64,000 nucleotides of DNA. Origin: a virus. Positions 36,180-44,897 of this stretch are shown here, piece after piece (within the stretch, counting starts at the first letter, position 1; each line of letters starts with the position of its first letter). The DNA lies in IMG/VR virus record IMGVR_UViG_3300028844_004840, positions 62,001 to 126,000 of that record; one strand, given 5' to 3'. The position numbers and the translations under genes were made by a program. The notes under the pieces are model-generated. The model was not told the origin of the DNA, ran no database searches, and was given only the letters and a program-made list of their open reading frames with translations.

Positions 36180-36431
36180 TCATCCTTTCGTCCAGCCTGA
36201 ACCAGATTCTGCTCCAGTTGTCAGTTCGTGTAAGATTTTACGCATATCGCGTCTCAATTGATTTGTGGCATGTCGGCATGAGGGGGTACTGCTCGCCGTT
36301 ATCTTTCTGGCCCTGCCCGAATGTCGAACAACAATATCAATATGTTTCTTTCCCTGTACAATGTCATAGTCGGTAAAAAGTTCGCCGACAACTGATTCAA
36401 CATCACGGAAGTGCTTTTTAGTTCTGCTCAT
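36180..36431 (-). CDS. small phage protein of unknown function
   Basis: 83 aa from ATG 36431 with GGAGAATTCT upstream. Pattern (KKHIDIVVRHSGRARKITA, ATNQLRRDMRKIL) matches a small phage family seen near replication and recombinase genes; possibly DNA-binding, with a basic C-terminal helix. Confidence 0.55.
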   Translation of the reverse strand: MSRTKKHFRDVESVVGELFTDYDIVQGKKHIDIVVRHSGRARKITASSTPSCRHATNQLRRDMRKILHELTTGAESGSGWTKG

Positions 36432-36455
36432 AGAATTCTCCAAACATCCCTGTAA

Positions 36456-37130
36456 TTACCACATGGCCTCTGTTGTACGTGCCTGTCCTGACAGATTTTC
36501 GTCAATGTATGCTTGAGTCGTCTTGATGCTGGCGTGTCCTGCCATACTTTGAATGTCGCGAATAGATGCTCCATTCATATTGGCGACACGCGCGCCTCTT
36601 GTAATATACGAACGCCGCCCACTATGAGAAGAGTGTTCTTCTAACCCTAATTTTGTGTACACGCGTTTAATCCGCATACGCAGGGCGTGCGCACGATGCT
36701 TTAGATTTTCTCGTGCGCCTGAGTTTCCACTCGGAATGACCCACTCACTTTCGCTGACAGAATAAAGTGATTCTAATTCTTTTTTCAAATCGGTGTGGCA
36801 AGGTATTTCACGTTCACCCGTGTATTTTGAAATATCTGAGCCAATGAAAATGGTGGGAAGTCTTTCACTGACAATATTCCCAAGGTTGTCCCGAAGTAGA
36901 TTCCCCGGTCCCTCGGTAATGGGGTATTCGTGTGTACGAACCTCCCCCCGATGATCAATGACGTGTGGTGTCCAGCGTAGTCCAGCAATTTCTTGAACAC
37001 GCATTCCTGCGTAATACGATAGCATAAAAGCCACGGACATTACCTGTGGTTGCGGGTTGCTTTTCAAAACCTGATCAAGCAAATCAGTTAAGCCGCTCCG
37101 ATCCAAAATTGGTGCATGTGAATTAGCCAT
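36456..37130 (-). CDS. tyrosine recombinase, catalytic domain only
   Basis: 224 aa. Catalytic residues: Arg in YYAGMRVQEIAGLRW (box I), HSGRRSYITRGA (His-x-x-Arg), GHASIKTTQAYID (His plus Tyr nucleophile), with a Lys-bearing strand before box II. The usual N-terminal core-binding domain (about 90 residues) is short or absent. It could be an integrase or a resolvase of genome multimers. No adjacent attachment-site repeat or repressor was recognised, so lysogeny is not established. Confidence 0.8.
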   Translation of the reverse strand: MANSHAPILDRSGLTDLLDQVLKSNPQPQVMSVAFMLSYYAGMRVQEIAGLRWTPHVIDHRGEVRTHEYPITEGPGNLLRDNLGNIVSERLPTIFIGSDISKYTGEREIPCHTDLKKELESLYSVSESEWVIPSGNSGARENLKHRAHALRMRIKRVYTKLGLEEHSSHSGRRSYITRGARVANMNGASIRDIQSMAGHASIKTTQAYIDENLSGQARTTEAMW

Positions 37131-37133
37131 TAC

Positions 37134-37391
37134 CTATCCTTTCGGTCCTTCTGGTGCAAAACGCCAGTGTGTTACGCGCTCATTTTCGACCGGATCCCAT
37201 CCCTCAACCCCATCGTAGTCAACTTGTTCGTAGCTACAAATGGTTTCTGGTTGACTAGGCGGTGCTCGATTCGGTTCCCATGGATAGACAAAGGCGCAGT
37301 CGGGGATCCGGATCCCTTCTATTGTCCACACGTCAAACACAGTGCCATCTTTAGGAATAGTAGTTAAGTCTGCGTTCCAGCCGTTGTCCAT
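37134..37391 (-). CDS. DUF551-like protein
   Basis: 85 aa. WNADLTTIPKDGTVFDVWT at the start and VTHWRFAPEGP at the end match the short DUF551-type pattern common in phages. The middle is Pro-rich with one Cys. Function unknown. Confidence 0.55.
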   Translation of the reverse strand: MDNGWNADLTTIPKDGTVFDVWTIEGIRIPDCAFVYPWEPNRAPPSQPETICSYEQVDYDGVEGWDPVENERVTHWRFAPEGPKG

Positions 37392-37426
37392 GATATTCTC
37401 CTACGAATCAGTATTATTATTATTAT

Positions 37427-37456
37427 TGTATACCAAATTCGGTAGAAAGAAATCAA
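37427..37456 (-). promoter_or_regulatory. promoter-like site with ATT repeat downstream
   Basis: Minus strand: TTGATT (37451-37456), 18-nt spacer, TATACA (37427-37432), then five ATA/AAT triplets in the untranslated leader before the gene starting at 37391. Confidence 0.5.
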
Positions 37457-37463
37457 GTATTTT

Positions 37464-37868
37464 TTAATGCATCCACGTATTATCGGTTTCGACCCCACAC
37501 AATTCCGCATATTTGTGTGTCAGTTTTATGTACCACAATTCGCTATGCGCAATTGCCAACTCGTTAAAGGTGGCGTCTCCTACACCGTATTCTTCTGCCG
37601 TGCGGAACGTTTGATATCTGAGGAGGTATTTGAATGCAGTGGATTTTGTTATGGTAGAATCACCACTTTCCATGACTGCCTCTGGATCAAGGTCAGCAAA
37701 AAGATCGAAATGATCCACATCTTCTATCTCACAGATTTCGTCACACATCTGTTCGTTAGTGTGCTCCACCCCTGAACCAATATTTGGAATAGTATCCGAA
37801 CACACGTGAGTGGCTAATTCGTCGTATTGCTCAAAAAAGTCTTCGATATTTGTCGTATTATTCATCAT
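37464..37868 (-). CDS. hypothetical acidic protein
   Basis: 134 aa, strongly acidic, helical (EDFFEQYDELATHV, EICEIEDVDHFDLFAD). Start ATG overlaps the preceding stop region by 11 nt. The acidic, compact composition resembles DNA-mimic proteins, but no specific family is seen. Confidence 0.5.
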   Translation of the reverse strand: MMNNTTNIEDFFEQYDELATHVCSDTIPNIGSGVEHTNEQMCDEICEIEDVDHFDLFADLDPEAVMESGDSTITKSTAFKYLLRYQTFRTAEEYGVGDATFNELAIAHSELWYIKLTHKYAELCGVETDNTWMH

Positions 37869-38049
37869 TTAGGACCTTATATCCATGTTTCGGGCAATCT
37901 TTGTGGAATATATGAACCTGATTCCCGTCCACACGTCGTTCAGGTCCTTGTTGTGTCATTACTGTCACATCGGCTTCTGGACTATACACGTATACACGGT
38001 AATCTCGGTCGATCTCTCTCCCATCTTTCGGGCAGGTGCATTCACTCAT
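37858..38049 (-). CDS. hypothetical Cys-containing 63-aa protein
   Basis: 63 aa with three Cys and a His (CTCPKDGR at the N-terminus, FHKDCPKHG at the C-terminus), a likely small zinc-binding fold. Overlaps the upstream gene by 4 nt (ATGA). Confidence 0.5.
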   Translation of the reverse strand: MSECTCPKDGREIDRDYRVYVYSPEADVTVMTQQGPERRVDGNQVHIFHKDCPKHGYKVLNDE

Positions 38050-38222
38050 AGTTTCACAAGCCCTCCGTCACATAACATGCGAAGCCAATTATACCCCGGT
38101 ACTGGGTGATGATCATAGAATAGATGTCCGCAAATATCACAGATGCAGTCACCGCTTGCGCGTTGCCAATCATACATTTCTTCAATTCTAGTTCTATCTG
38201 CTTTCGATGGCTTATTATACAA
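38046..38222 (-). CDS. small Cys/His protein
   Basis: 58 aa from a TTG at 38222, chosen because GGAGGAAGACTAAA lies directly upstream and it begins 1 nt after the primase stop. It contains CICDICGHLFYDHH, a probable metal-binding cluster. An ATG further in (residue 16) is the alternative. No family recognised. Confidence 0.45.
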   Translation of the reverse strand: MYNKPSKADRTRIEEMYDWQRASGDCICDICGHLFYDHHPVPGYNWLRMLCDGGLVKL

Positions 38223-38223
38223 T

Positions 38224-41200
38224 TTAGTCTTCCTCCCCGCCTGCAGGTATAAGTGTCCAAAGGGTGCCGTGCTTATGACGTGTTGCCAATTTTTCAATCA
38301 TGACTTCTTCGCCGCTTGTCAGTACGAACACACGTCCGCGATGTTGTGATAGAAGTTTACCGAAAGCGCGTCCGTCAAGTGTTCGGTCACCGTCTACCGT
38401 CACTTTCATTCTAATGGGTAGTTGAATGTCATTTTCCAGCGCTACTTCCATAAGACTTGGAATATCCTTGTTCAGCTTAACCACAACCTTGTCTTCTGGG
38501 TGTAGATCCCACCATGTATCTAACAACGGAACGATGTCATCGTCCGCATCATCGCTGGCGATTTCTTTCAACTCATCACGGTTTCCAAGGAATCCGCCCA
38601 AACCAGCAGTGGTGAGAATTCCGCCCATAACACGAGACCAGTTCTCGAATGAATTTAAAATAGGACCTTCGTATTCAGGTTTACCTTGTGCAATCCAGTT
38701 TTGAATTATGGTCAAACACGCGTGTACAAGTATGCCTCGATTCTCTTTGGCCCATGTTACAATATCTTTACGCTTAAATTTAGTACGCATTTCAGGGTTG
38801 GCCATACGGGCGTCTAAATCGATCATAACCAAACGGCGCAATAGTTCACTCGATAGTTGTACGTTGTTACCTGTAAACACCCACACACAGCGTACTTCGG
38901 CTTCAACCGTCTGAGATTTCCCCAGCATACGCGCCTTGTACTTTGGTGCCGTCATTGCTGACGCAAGCTCGCCACTATCCACTCCCGCACTAATGTTATC
39001 AAAGTAGATGATTGGAGAACCGTCAGCCATGAACGTAATTAATGTTTTTGACATCTCTTCTGGATTACGTGGCATGGCAACAGCAGGTGTTGGCTGCCCT
39101 GTGGCAATAATAGAACAAACGTCGTTCAGTAAAGACGCACCTGTACCAGGAGCAGGCTTGGTCATCAAGTGTCCCGGCGTAGAACCTGCAACCATTTCAC
39201 GGGCGAACAGCAAAAGAATCATTGATAGGCAGTGCGTAACCGCTGGAATACCTTCTTCACTGAATGCTTTCTCAACTATTTCTTTACGGGCCATGCCTCC
39301 AAGTGGAAAGTCAGCAATGGTATCAACTAAAAGTTCTAGTGCGCCATCAACTTCTTCTTGCGTTGGTTTTGTACTCACCTTCGGAATGTCTACAGATAAA
39401 TCCGGCTCATAATATAGCCCACTTGATGTGTGATATCCTGCTGTAGTGAGTAGCTCTCCCTTCTTAGTGAAGATGGGAGACGTCACCATCCCGCGTAGCG
39501 GGGGAAGTGCGTTACGGCGTGCGTTGTACAGATGTTTTACGACTTCGATTGGTGCTGGCACCCCGCGCTCAACTTGCGTCTCCCCTGCAAATGATATGGT
39601 GTTCCACTTTGTCATTGTATTGAGTTCCGCTCCAAATTGATCTTGCGATAGCATGCGAACTTTTGGCACACCTTCACCGTCTTGTTCGATTCGGGCCATT
39701 TCATCCATGTAGTGAAACAGGAATGGGTGCTTCGTGTTTTCATCATGGATACGTAGGCGCGCGTATTCTACCTGCATATCATAATCCCATTGGTTCACGA
39801 TTGGTACCCCTTTGAAATTAGTCAGGTCTTCGGCAGCAATTTCTTTTTGTTCTGCAGTTGCGTCGCGTTCAAGTCCGCGCCACATTTTGTTCAGATTTCC
39901 CTTAGTCAGTGCTGTCTTTTTTTCTAGAATGTCTGTTATCATGTTGCGTGTAGACTGATCCACACCCATGCTGCGGATACGTTTCATGAAAGCCACCACT
40001 TTATCATCTGTGATGGTGTCAGGAAGATCGCGTGTCATCGCGATGGGCGTTCGTATATTTCCGTCCGCATCCTTTGGAGCTTCCGCACGCGCTTTCTCAA
40101 TCTTTTCCTCTTCGTCGTCTTCGTCGCTTGGGATCAGATACTCTTCACTCGTCAAGCAGTCTTCATCAAACCATCCAGCCTTAAGCATCTCTGCGAGGTG
40201 TGCAAGCTTGTGACGGCCTTGGCAGGCGTCGTGTGGGCAACTGATGCTCCAGTAGCCGTTCTCGTTTACGTGCGGGGACATTGCCAACGTCCCTGTGCCA
40301 CCTTCACTGGAATGCTCATGTTCGAAGGGGCACTCAATCTCGATTTTTCCGTCGCTTACTTCACGGCGGATTTTGTCGGAGGCCTCTACCATAATTACTT
40401 CGTCTAGCAAAAAGCGCTCTTTTGCTTTGGTATGCCAGGCATTGAGCACCATACCGGAGGGAGTCAGGCACTGCGGTGGACGGTCATCATCAACATCTCC
40501 GCCCGTACCCGCTGCTACAAAAGGATCTAACGGTTCACGATTTTTGAGGTAAGCGTTCTTGGAATAGGTCTCGACTTCGTCAACACGCAGTGCGCGGCCT
40601 TGGATTACGGTTGCTTCCCAGTCACCGCCTTTTGGATGCCGGGCGGTATAAAACAGGCGATTAACGTCACAGCTAGTGCTATCGAAACTTATTTTCAGCG
40701 TGGAAACACAGTATCCAGTGACAATATCTGCCCACGCATTTTTCCACTGCGCACTTGTTGTCCCCAATGAAGCCAACTCTACAGGCTCCCAGAGAGGAAG
40801 AACAACACGAAACTTGTGAAGGGGCGGGGTTTTCAGGATTATTTGCAGGCCCTTTGGCCCGTGGTGTCGGGCGTCTACGATTTCGATCCCTTGCAAAAAT
40901 GCGGCATCGTATCGGTCCTTATGATGCAATTTTATGTACTCTATCACCTGGAGGCGATTTGGCGTGTCGTCCAGTTTCAGCTTACGTACAACCTCGTCGT
41001 GTTTTAGCACGATTTCCGTTTTTTTGTTGTTAAAACTGGTGTACATGATCGCGAATTGACCAAGCTCTTCCAATTGGTCGCGCACTGATTCATATGTTGG
41101 TCCGCTGTCGATATCTAGCACAACTGCGCCGATTGACTTGACAGATTCCGCGTTTCGATTTCCTTCGATTGTCTCCCCGACGACGATGGCCGCGCCTTGC

Positions 41201-41922
41201 TTTCCTTTAGATTCGGCATGAACCGTAAATGGTGACCACTCTGCCATTAGCAAGCTTAACCACGTTTGCTCATTCTTCTGCCATCCGCCTGACTGCGTAT
41301 TACGGCGATTCCCTTGATCCCATAACTCCCCGGTCATGAATGTAACAGGTTTGGCGAGAATCTCTTGCATATCCGGATGGGCAGCGTCACCAATTACCTG
41401 TGCGTCGTTGATCAGAGTAGGTTCTTGCGGGGGGGTAGTCCCATCTTCATTAGGTGCTTGTTCTGTTCCTTGATCGCTTGTTTCATCTTCCACTTCCAGC
41501 GTAGTCGGTTCCACAATATTGTCGTCTTGTGCCAAAGCATGCACGTCTCCCATCCCATAAAGGTTTCCAGTTCCAGAATGGACTTTCCACGTCAATGGTA
41601 TCTCTGTTAATAGATTTTCGTCTGACAGCTTGTCAGCATGTAAAGGATCTTCCAGTACCCAAATAGATAGCACACGTCCATCGTCATTTTTCAACAACAC
41701 GGTGGCGTGTTCATTCTCTTCCCAAGAGGCGACGGCAAATACTTCATCGTCAATAATAAGAGAAACACAAGGACCTTGCATCAACGCGACACCTAGATCC
41801 ACCTTGTCAAAACTGCTTACGATGAAATCGTTATCGTTGTCGTTGTTCTCGTCAAGCTGATCAAATATTTCTATGCCAACAGGCTCTTCAAAAATCAGTT
41901 CGAGAAGTTCAGCCAAATTCAT
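38224..41922 (-). CDS. primase-helicase (AEP primase, zinc ribbon, SF3-type helicase)
   Basis: 1232 aa. An acidic N-terminal region (1-190) is followed by an AEP-like primase region with the metal-binding pair in VVLDIDSG (about 269) and RLFYTARHPKGGDW (about 430). A zinc-ribbon-like cluster (CPFEHEHSS ... SCPHDACQGRH) follows at about 530-575. The C-terminal half resembles a superfamily 3 helicase: PAPGTGASLL at the P-loop position (about 925), SPIIYFDNIS (about 970) and VWVFTGNN. The P-loop lacks the usual GKS/T lysine. Likely makes primers and unwinds DNA at forks. Confidence 0.78.
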   Translation of the reverse strand: MNLAELLELIFEEPVGIEIFDQLDENNDNDNDFIVSSFDKVDLGVALMQGPCVSLIIDDEVFAVASWEENEHATVLLKNDDGRVLSIWVLEDPLHADKLSDENLLTEIPLTWKVHSGTGNLYGMGDVHALAQDDNIVEPTTLEVEDETSDQGTEQAPNEDGTTPPQEPTLINDAQVIGDAAHPDMQEILAKPVTFMTGELWDQGNRRNTQSGGWQKNEQTWLSLLMAEWSPFTVHAESKGKQGAAIVVGETIEGNRNAESVKSIGAVVLDIDSGPTYESVRDQLEELGQFAIMYTSFNNKKTEIVLKHDEVVRKLKLDDTPNRLQVIEYIKLHHKDRYDAAFLQGIEIVDARHHGPKGLQIILKTPPLHKFRVVLPLWEPVELASLGTTSAQWKNAWADIVTGYCVSTLKISFDSTSCDVNRLFYTARHPKGGDWEATVIQGRALRVDEVETYSKNAYLKNREPLDPFVAAGTGGDVDDDRPPQCLTPSGMVLNAWHTKAKERFLLDEVIMVEASDKIRREVSDGKIEIECPFEHEHSSEGGTGTLAMSPHVNENGYWSISCPHDACQGRHKLAHLAEMLKAGWFDEDCLTSEEYLIPSDEDDEEEKIEKARAEAPKDADGNIRTPIAMTRDLPDTITDDKVVAFMKRIRSMGVDQSTRNMITDILEKKTALTKGNLNKMWRGLERDATAEQKEIAAEDLTNFKGVPIVNQWDYDMQVEYARLRIHDENTKHPFLFHYMDEMARIEQDGEGVPKVRMLSQDQFGAELNTMTKWNTISFAGETQVERGVPAPIEVVKHLYNARRNALPPLRGMVTSPIFTKKGELLTTAGYHTSSGLYYEPDLSVDIPKVSTKPTQEEVDGALELLVDTIADFPLGGMARKEIVEKAFSEEGIPAVTHCLSMILLLFAREMVAGSTPGHLMTKPAPGTGASLLNDVCSIIATGQPTPAVAMPRNPEEMSKTLITFMADGSPIIYFDNISAGVDSGELASAMTAPKYKARMLGKSQTVEAEVRCVWVFTGNNVQLSSELLRRLVMIDLDARMANPEMRTKFKRKDIVTWAKENRGILVHACLTIIQNWIAQGKPEYEGPILNSFENWSRVMGGILTTAGLGGFLGNRDELKEIASDDADDDIVPLLDTWWDLHPEDKVVVKLNKDIPSLMEVALENDIQLPIRMKVTVDGDRTLDGRAFGKLLSQHRGRVFVLTSGEEVMIEKLATRHKHGTLWTLIPAGGEED

Positions 41923-42131
41923 TACGTCATCCTTATAGTGCAGATGTCAGAAACTACACACATTTATCCCCACACACAACAGGTGCTAGGTGTTTTTATT
42001 ACATTTGATTCAGTAGGCACGTAAGCTATTGCCCCAATTCTTGATATTACTAAAACGTAGTACACTACCTAGTGTAATCTCGTCAAAATATTATACAATC
42101 AAAAAGTGATCAGTGTTGCCGCATTACCTCA
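41923..42131 (-). promoter_or_regulatory. AT-rich intergenic region upstream of primase-helicase
   Basis: About 210 nt without a gene. It holds a 16-bp inverted repeat (42061-42076, TACACTA-CC-TAGTGTA), a perfect TATAAT on the minus strand at 42090-42095 with a poor -35, a second pair TTGACG/TACTAC overlapping the repeat, and a TTATCCCCA word at 41964-41972 that is one base from a DnaA box. A promoter with an operator is likely; an origin is only possible. Confidence 0.45.
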
Positions 42132-42135
42132 GTTT

Positions 42136-42170
42136 AAAAATCTCCAAAAGAGTTTTCGCCTTTTTGGAGA
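42136..42170 (-). terminator. intrinsic terminator after 42199 gene
   Basis: Minus strand: 9-bp stem TCTCCAAAA with TTTTGGAGA (42141-42170, 12-nt loop) followed by TTTTT. An outer GTTTAAA/TTTAAAC pairing (42132-42178) could extend it. Confidence 0.75.
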
Positions 42171-42198
42171 CTTTAAACACAGTGGTAAATTACTTAGA

Positions 42199-42552
42199 TC
42201 AATAACCGCTTTCTTTTTGAGCAACGAGATCCTGTAAATCTCCTAGGCCGTTCTTCGGTGTAAGGGCACTGTCATCGGTGGTTTTTGCTGATAAAGACCC
42301 TAATACTGCCTGTAATTTAGGGGGAGAATTATAATTAGAGTCCCAAGCTTGTGCCCAACGCTGTAGAATATTGCTTGGAACAGACAACACCACCGCCAGC
42401 GCCCAAGCGGTTAAAAAACTTAGTAGAACGACCGTCACCGCCAGAATAAGTCCGGCGAAACTCGCGAGGAAAAGTAAAACCCCCACGGCAAAACCTAAAG
42501 TATCGTACACTTTGTATAGTGTTTTGGGGATTAATGATAGAAATTTTAGCAT
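42199..42552 (-). CDS. membrane protein of unknown function
   Basis: 117 aa with two hydrophobic segments (about residues 18-40 and 42-58) and a soluble C-terminal half. GGAGATCTCAT precedes the ATG. It is isolated between a terminator and the next gene. No family recognised. Confidence 0.55.
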   Translation of the reverse strand: MLKFLSLIPKTLYKVYDTLGFAVGVLLFLASFAGLILAVTVVLLSFLTAWALAVVLSVPSNILQRWAQAWDSNYNSPPKLQAVLGSLSAKTTDDSALTPKNGLGDLQDLVAQKESGY

Positions 42553-42601
42553 ATGAGATCTCCGTATTTGTTTTAATTTACGCTCTTATATCCTACACAG
42601 C

Positions 42602-43105
42602 TCATTTTGCAAGAACTTTTTCAGATAATAATTTAAAAACATCTGGTATCAATCCGACCTTAAACGTCTCTGTACTCCCGTTTCCGATAAGACATTGGGC
42701 GGGTTCTAACCCGTCGACTGTCTTTAAATAATCCAATATAGCACGCTCTGTTTCGCGTGCGGATTCTCCAAAATCATGGGATAAGTGTGTTGTGATATTT
42801 TCAGCTAAGAATGGAAATCTCTTCTCCGCCGAGTGGGTTGTTAGCCCAATTTTGGCAAAGTGATCTAATCCGTGCTCGACTTCTATTAGGTATACTAAGG
42901 AGCCTGTAGAGTAATCGGTGCATTTAGGACATCCATTTCCACTTAAATGATTGGCTGGTTCTTGCGTATAAGCTCCATGCTTATTACAAATTATTTCTAT
43001 TTTTTCCTTACTATGTACGTATTCAACAGAGGAATAATCGTACACGTCTCCGTGCACGCTTATTGCTTTCTCGATAAATTCTTCTGTTGTTAATCGCTTA
43101 GGCAC
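42602..43105 (-). CDS. GIY-YIG-like nuclease domain with DUF723-type zinc module
   Basis: 167 aa from a GTG at 43105 (GGAAGGTAATT upstream). Residues 8-60 match the DUF723-type DNA-binding repeat (FIEKAISVHGDVYDYS, IEIICNKHGAYTQEP, GNGCPKC). Residues 70-150 have a GIY-YIG-like start (SLVYLIEVEH, FAKIGLTTHSAEKRF). Such genes behave like free-standing homing nucleases or phage-exclusion factors. It is placed on its own after the NAD+ genes. Confidence 0.7.
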   Translation of the reverse strand: MPKRLTTEEFIEKAISVHGDVYDYSSVEYVHSKEKIEIICNKHGAYTQEPANHLSGNGCPKCTDYSTGSLVYLIEVEHGLDHFAKIGLTTHSAEKRFPFLAENITTHLSHDFGESARETERAILDYLKTVDGLEPAQCLIGNGSTETFKVGLIPDVFKLLSEKVLAK

Positions 43106-43127
43106 AATTACCTTCCTCAGTAAAGAC

Positions 43128-43149
43128 GCGCCACGCTAACGCGTGACGC
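43128..43149 (-). terminator. GC-rich hairpin after nicotinamide phosphoribosyltransferase gene
   Basis: A 9-bp stem (one G-T pair), GCGTCACGC with GCGTGGCGC, loop GTTA, then TCTTT on the minus strand. Its loop and central CGC/GCG match the dispersed palindrome family. Confidence 0.55.
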
Positions 43150-43156
43150 ATTTCTA

Positions 43157-44554
43157 TTATATTTTTGCACGCTCGCGTACCGTGTCGAAGGTGTCATCAA
43201 TAGACAGGTCTCCATTGAGATACACGGTGCGCAGATAATTACGCTCAACACCGTGCCCTCCTTTAACTAGGTTCTCCGCGCGAATTGTTTCAAACCCTGT
43301 GTCGCGTTTTACCAACGCAAGAACACCTTTCTTAGATCGCTTACCTTGGTCGGTGATTGGGTCTTTATAGACGTCGAACCATTTATCATCAGTCTTACGC
43401 GCGCTAGCTTTCATGGCATATTTACACGTATCACGGTCAACCTTCTGCAACAAGCCGCCTCCCATGCCAACGGCAATGTTGGATACAGACAGCCCACGAT
43501 CATGTAGACATATCATGAGGCGACGGATTTTGTCAATATCCATACCATCACCCTGTAGAACGCGCACCTGCGGAGGAAGAACCTTGAACCCCTTACTGTT
43601 CACTTCGAACCCAAACTTGTCCATCAAGATTTCGATGATGTTGACAGGCATGAGAACCGGATCACCACTGTCGGGGCGTGCGACGAATACGCCGTCGCGA
43701 GCCAAGATTTTTTCTTTCAGCACACCTCCAACAATGTTTCGGGCGAAGTTCTCTGCATCGTAGCTGTCAATAACACAGGCAACCAGTCCTGTGGGGTTGT
43801 TATCGAGCAGGTTTTCCAGCATCGCTGGTTCCCCATCACGCCCCCACGATGTTACAGTGCTGTGCTCCGTTGCAGGGATAGAATACCCTACGGGTCCTTC
43901 TGCATTGTAATAAGCAATGGGTCCAATGAGGCCTTCTACAGTGTCTGTGCCCATGAAGTTAACCAAGTGTGCCATGCCACCCAGTAATGCTGATTCGGAG
44001 CACGTTGCGCCTCGTCCGCCGAAGTCGTGTAGTTTGAACGGGATTTCTTCATCAGGATTGTCCGCAGTCAATACCAGCCCTTGATAGATGATCTTCTTCA
44101 CTTCGCGGCTCAGTGTTGCTACTGTTGATGGATACCACACAGCACGTAGTAGTTTGGTCTCCACATAGGACGTCAACCACGGCAGGCGTGGATCGGTGTT
44201 TACCACCTGTACCTGTACGTTGCCTGTGGGCATCACCGTGCCCTCGGCAACTGCTTTAATTTCGATAGGCAGGATGCCTTCATGTTCATCTACGATGATC
44301 ATCCACCCCTCTTCGTTGAAGGGTTCTCCGTGCGCTTCCAATAGCGCCTTTGCTGCCTGCACGTCCTCTTCGGTGATCGGTGTTTGCAGGTATTCTTTGA
44401 TGAAAGCTTGTAAGCCAAAGAATACGGTCTCATCGTATTCACCGCCACGGGCTTCAATGTAGGACGACACATGGGTTGTGTTATCTGGATATTGCGTGAA
44501 GTGGGATACCTTGTAACTGTCGGTTCGTGTAATGGGTGATAGTAGTTTATGCAT
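43157..44554 (-). CDS. nadV: nicotinamide phosphoribosyltransferase
   Basis: 465 aa, full length for NAMPT/NadV. It joins nicotinamide and PRPP to give NMN. Typical segments: TRTDSYKVSHFTQYP, EARGG, HDFGGRGATC, ATEHSTVTSWGRDGE, VIDSYDAENFARNIVGG, FVARPDSGDP and LLQKVDRDTCKYAMK. Together with the NadM-Nudix gene two positions upstream it forms a two-step nicotinamide-to-NAD+ route, as in vibriophage KVP40 and in the anti-depletion pathway called NARP2. Confidence 0.95.
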   Translation of the reverse strand: MHKLLSPITRTDSYKVSHFTQYPDNTTHVSSYIEARGGEYDETVFFGLQAFIKEYLQTPITEEDVQAAKALLEAHGEPFNEEGWMIIVDEHEGILPIEIKAVAEGTVMPTGNVQVQVVNTDPRLPWLTSYVETKLLRAVWYPSTVATLSREVKKIIYQGLVLTADNPDEEIPFKLHDFGGRGATCSESALLGGMAHLVNFMGTDTVEGLIGPIAYYNAEGPVGYSIPATEHSTVTSWGRDGEPAMLENLLDNNPTGLVACVIDSYDAENFARNIVGGVLKEKILARDGVFVARPDSGDPVLMPVNIIEILMDKFGFEVNSKGFKVLPPQVRVLQGDGMDIDKIRRLMICLHDRGLSVSNIAVGMGGGLLQKVDRDTCKYAMKASARKTDDKWFDVYKDPITDQGKRSKKGVLALVKRDTGFETIRAENLVKGGHGVERNYLRTVYLNGDLSIDDTFDTVRERAKI

Positions 44555-44588
44555 GAGAAAATCTCCTTCTCTCGTTATAGGCTAGAAT

Positions 44589-44897
44589 CTATTCCTTGGC
44601 CTTGAATATGAATGTGGGTATGCCTGTTTCGGAATATGCAGGCTTGTTGTATACAACTTCCCACCCTTGCGCACGGTAAATCTCTTCGATATCAAGCCAC
44701 CCTTCCGCGAAAACTTGCGCGCTCTGTCCATCTTTCGTGTGAGGCATCAGCGTGGCGATGATATCATTTTGACGGACGCACGCTCTTCCGTTGCTGAAAT
44801 TTTTGGCGATAATGTTGTTCCAAGCCGTAATGACTGCGTCTGGCATAGTGGCTGCTTTTGTTTCAGCGACGTCCGTTGGTTTGATTGCTTCAACCAT
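44589..44897 (-). CDS. hypothetical protein between NAD+ salvage genes
   Basis: 102 aa from the ATG at 44897, which shares its A with the NadM-Nudix stop (TAATG). The pattern (AWNNIIAKNFSNGRACVRQN, WLDIEEIYRAQGWEVVYNKP) recurs in phage proteins of unknown function and suggests a small winged-helix-like fold. Coupled to nadM; a role in NAD+ metabolism is not shown. Confidence 0.55.
   Translation of the reverse strand: MVEAIKPTDVAETKAATMPDAVITAWNNIIAKNFSNGRACVRQNDIIATLMPHTKDGQSAQVFAEGWLDIEEIYRAQGWEVVYNKPAYSETGIPTFIFKAKE

Noticed and set aside
41964-41972. DnaA box TTATCCCCA
   Set aside because: Single copy with a mismatch; not enough to call an origin.
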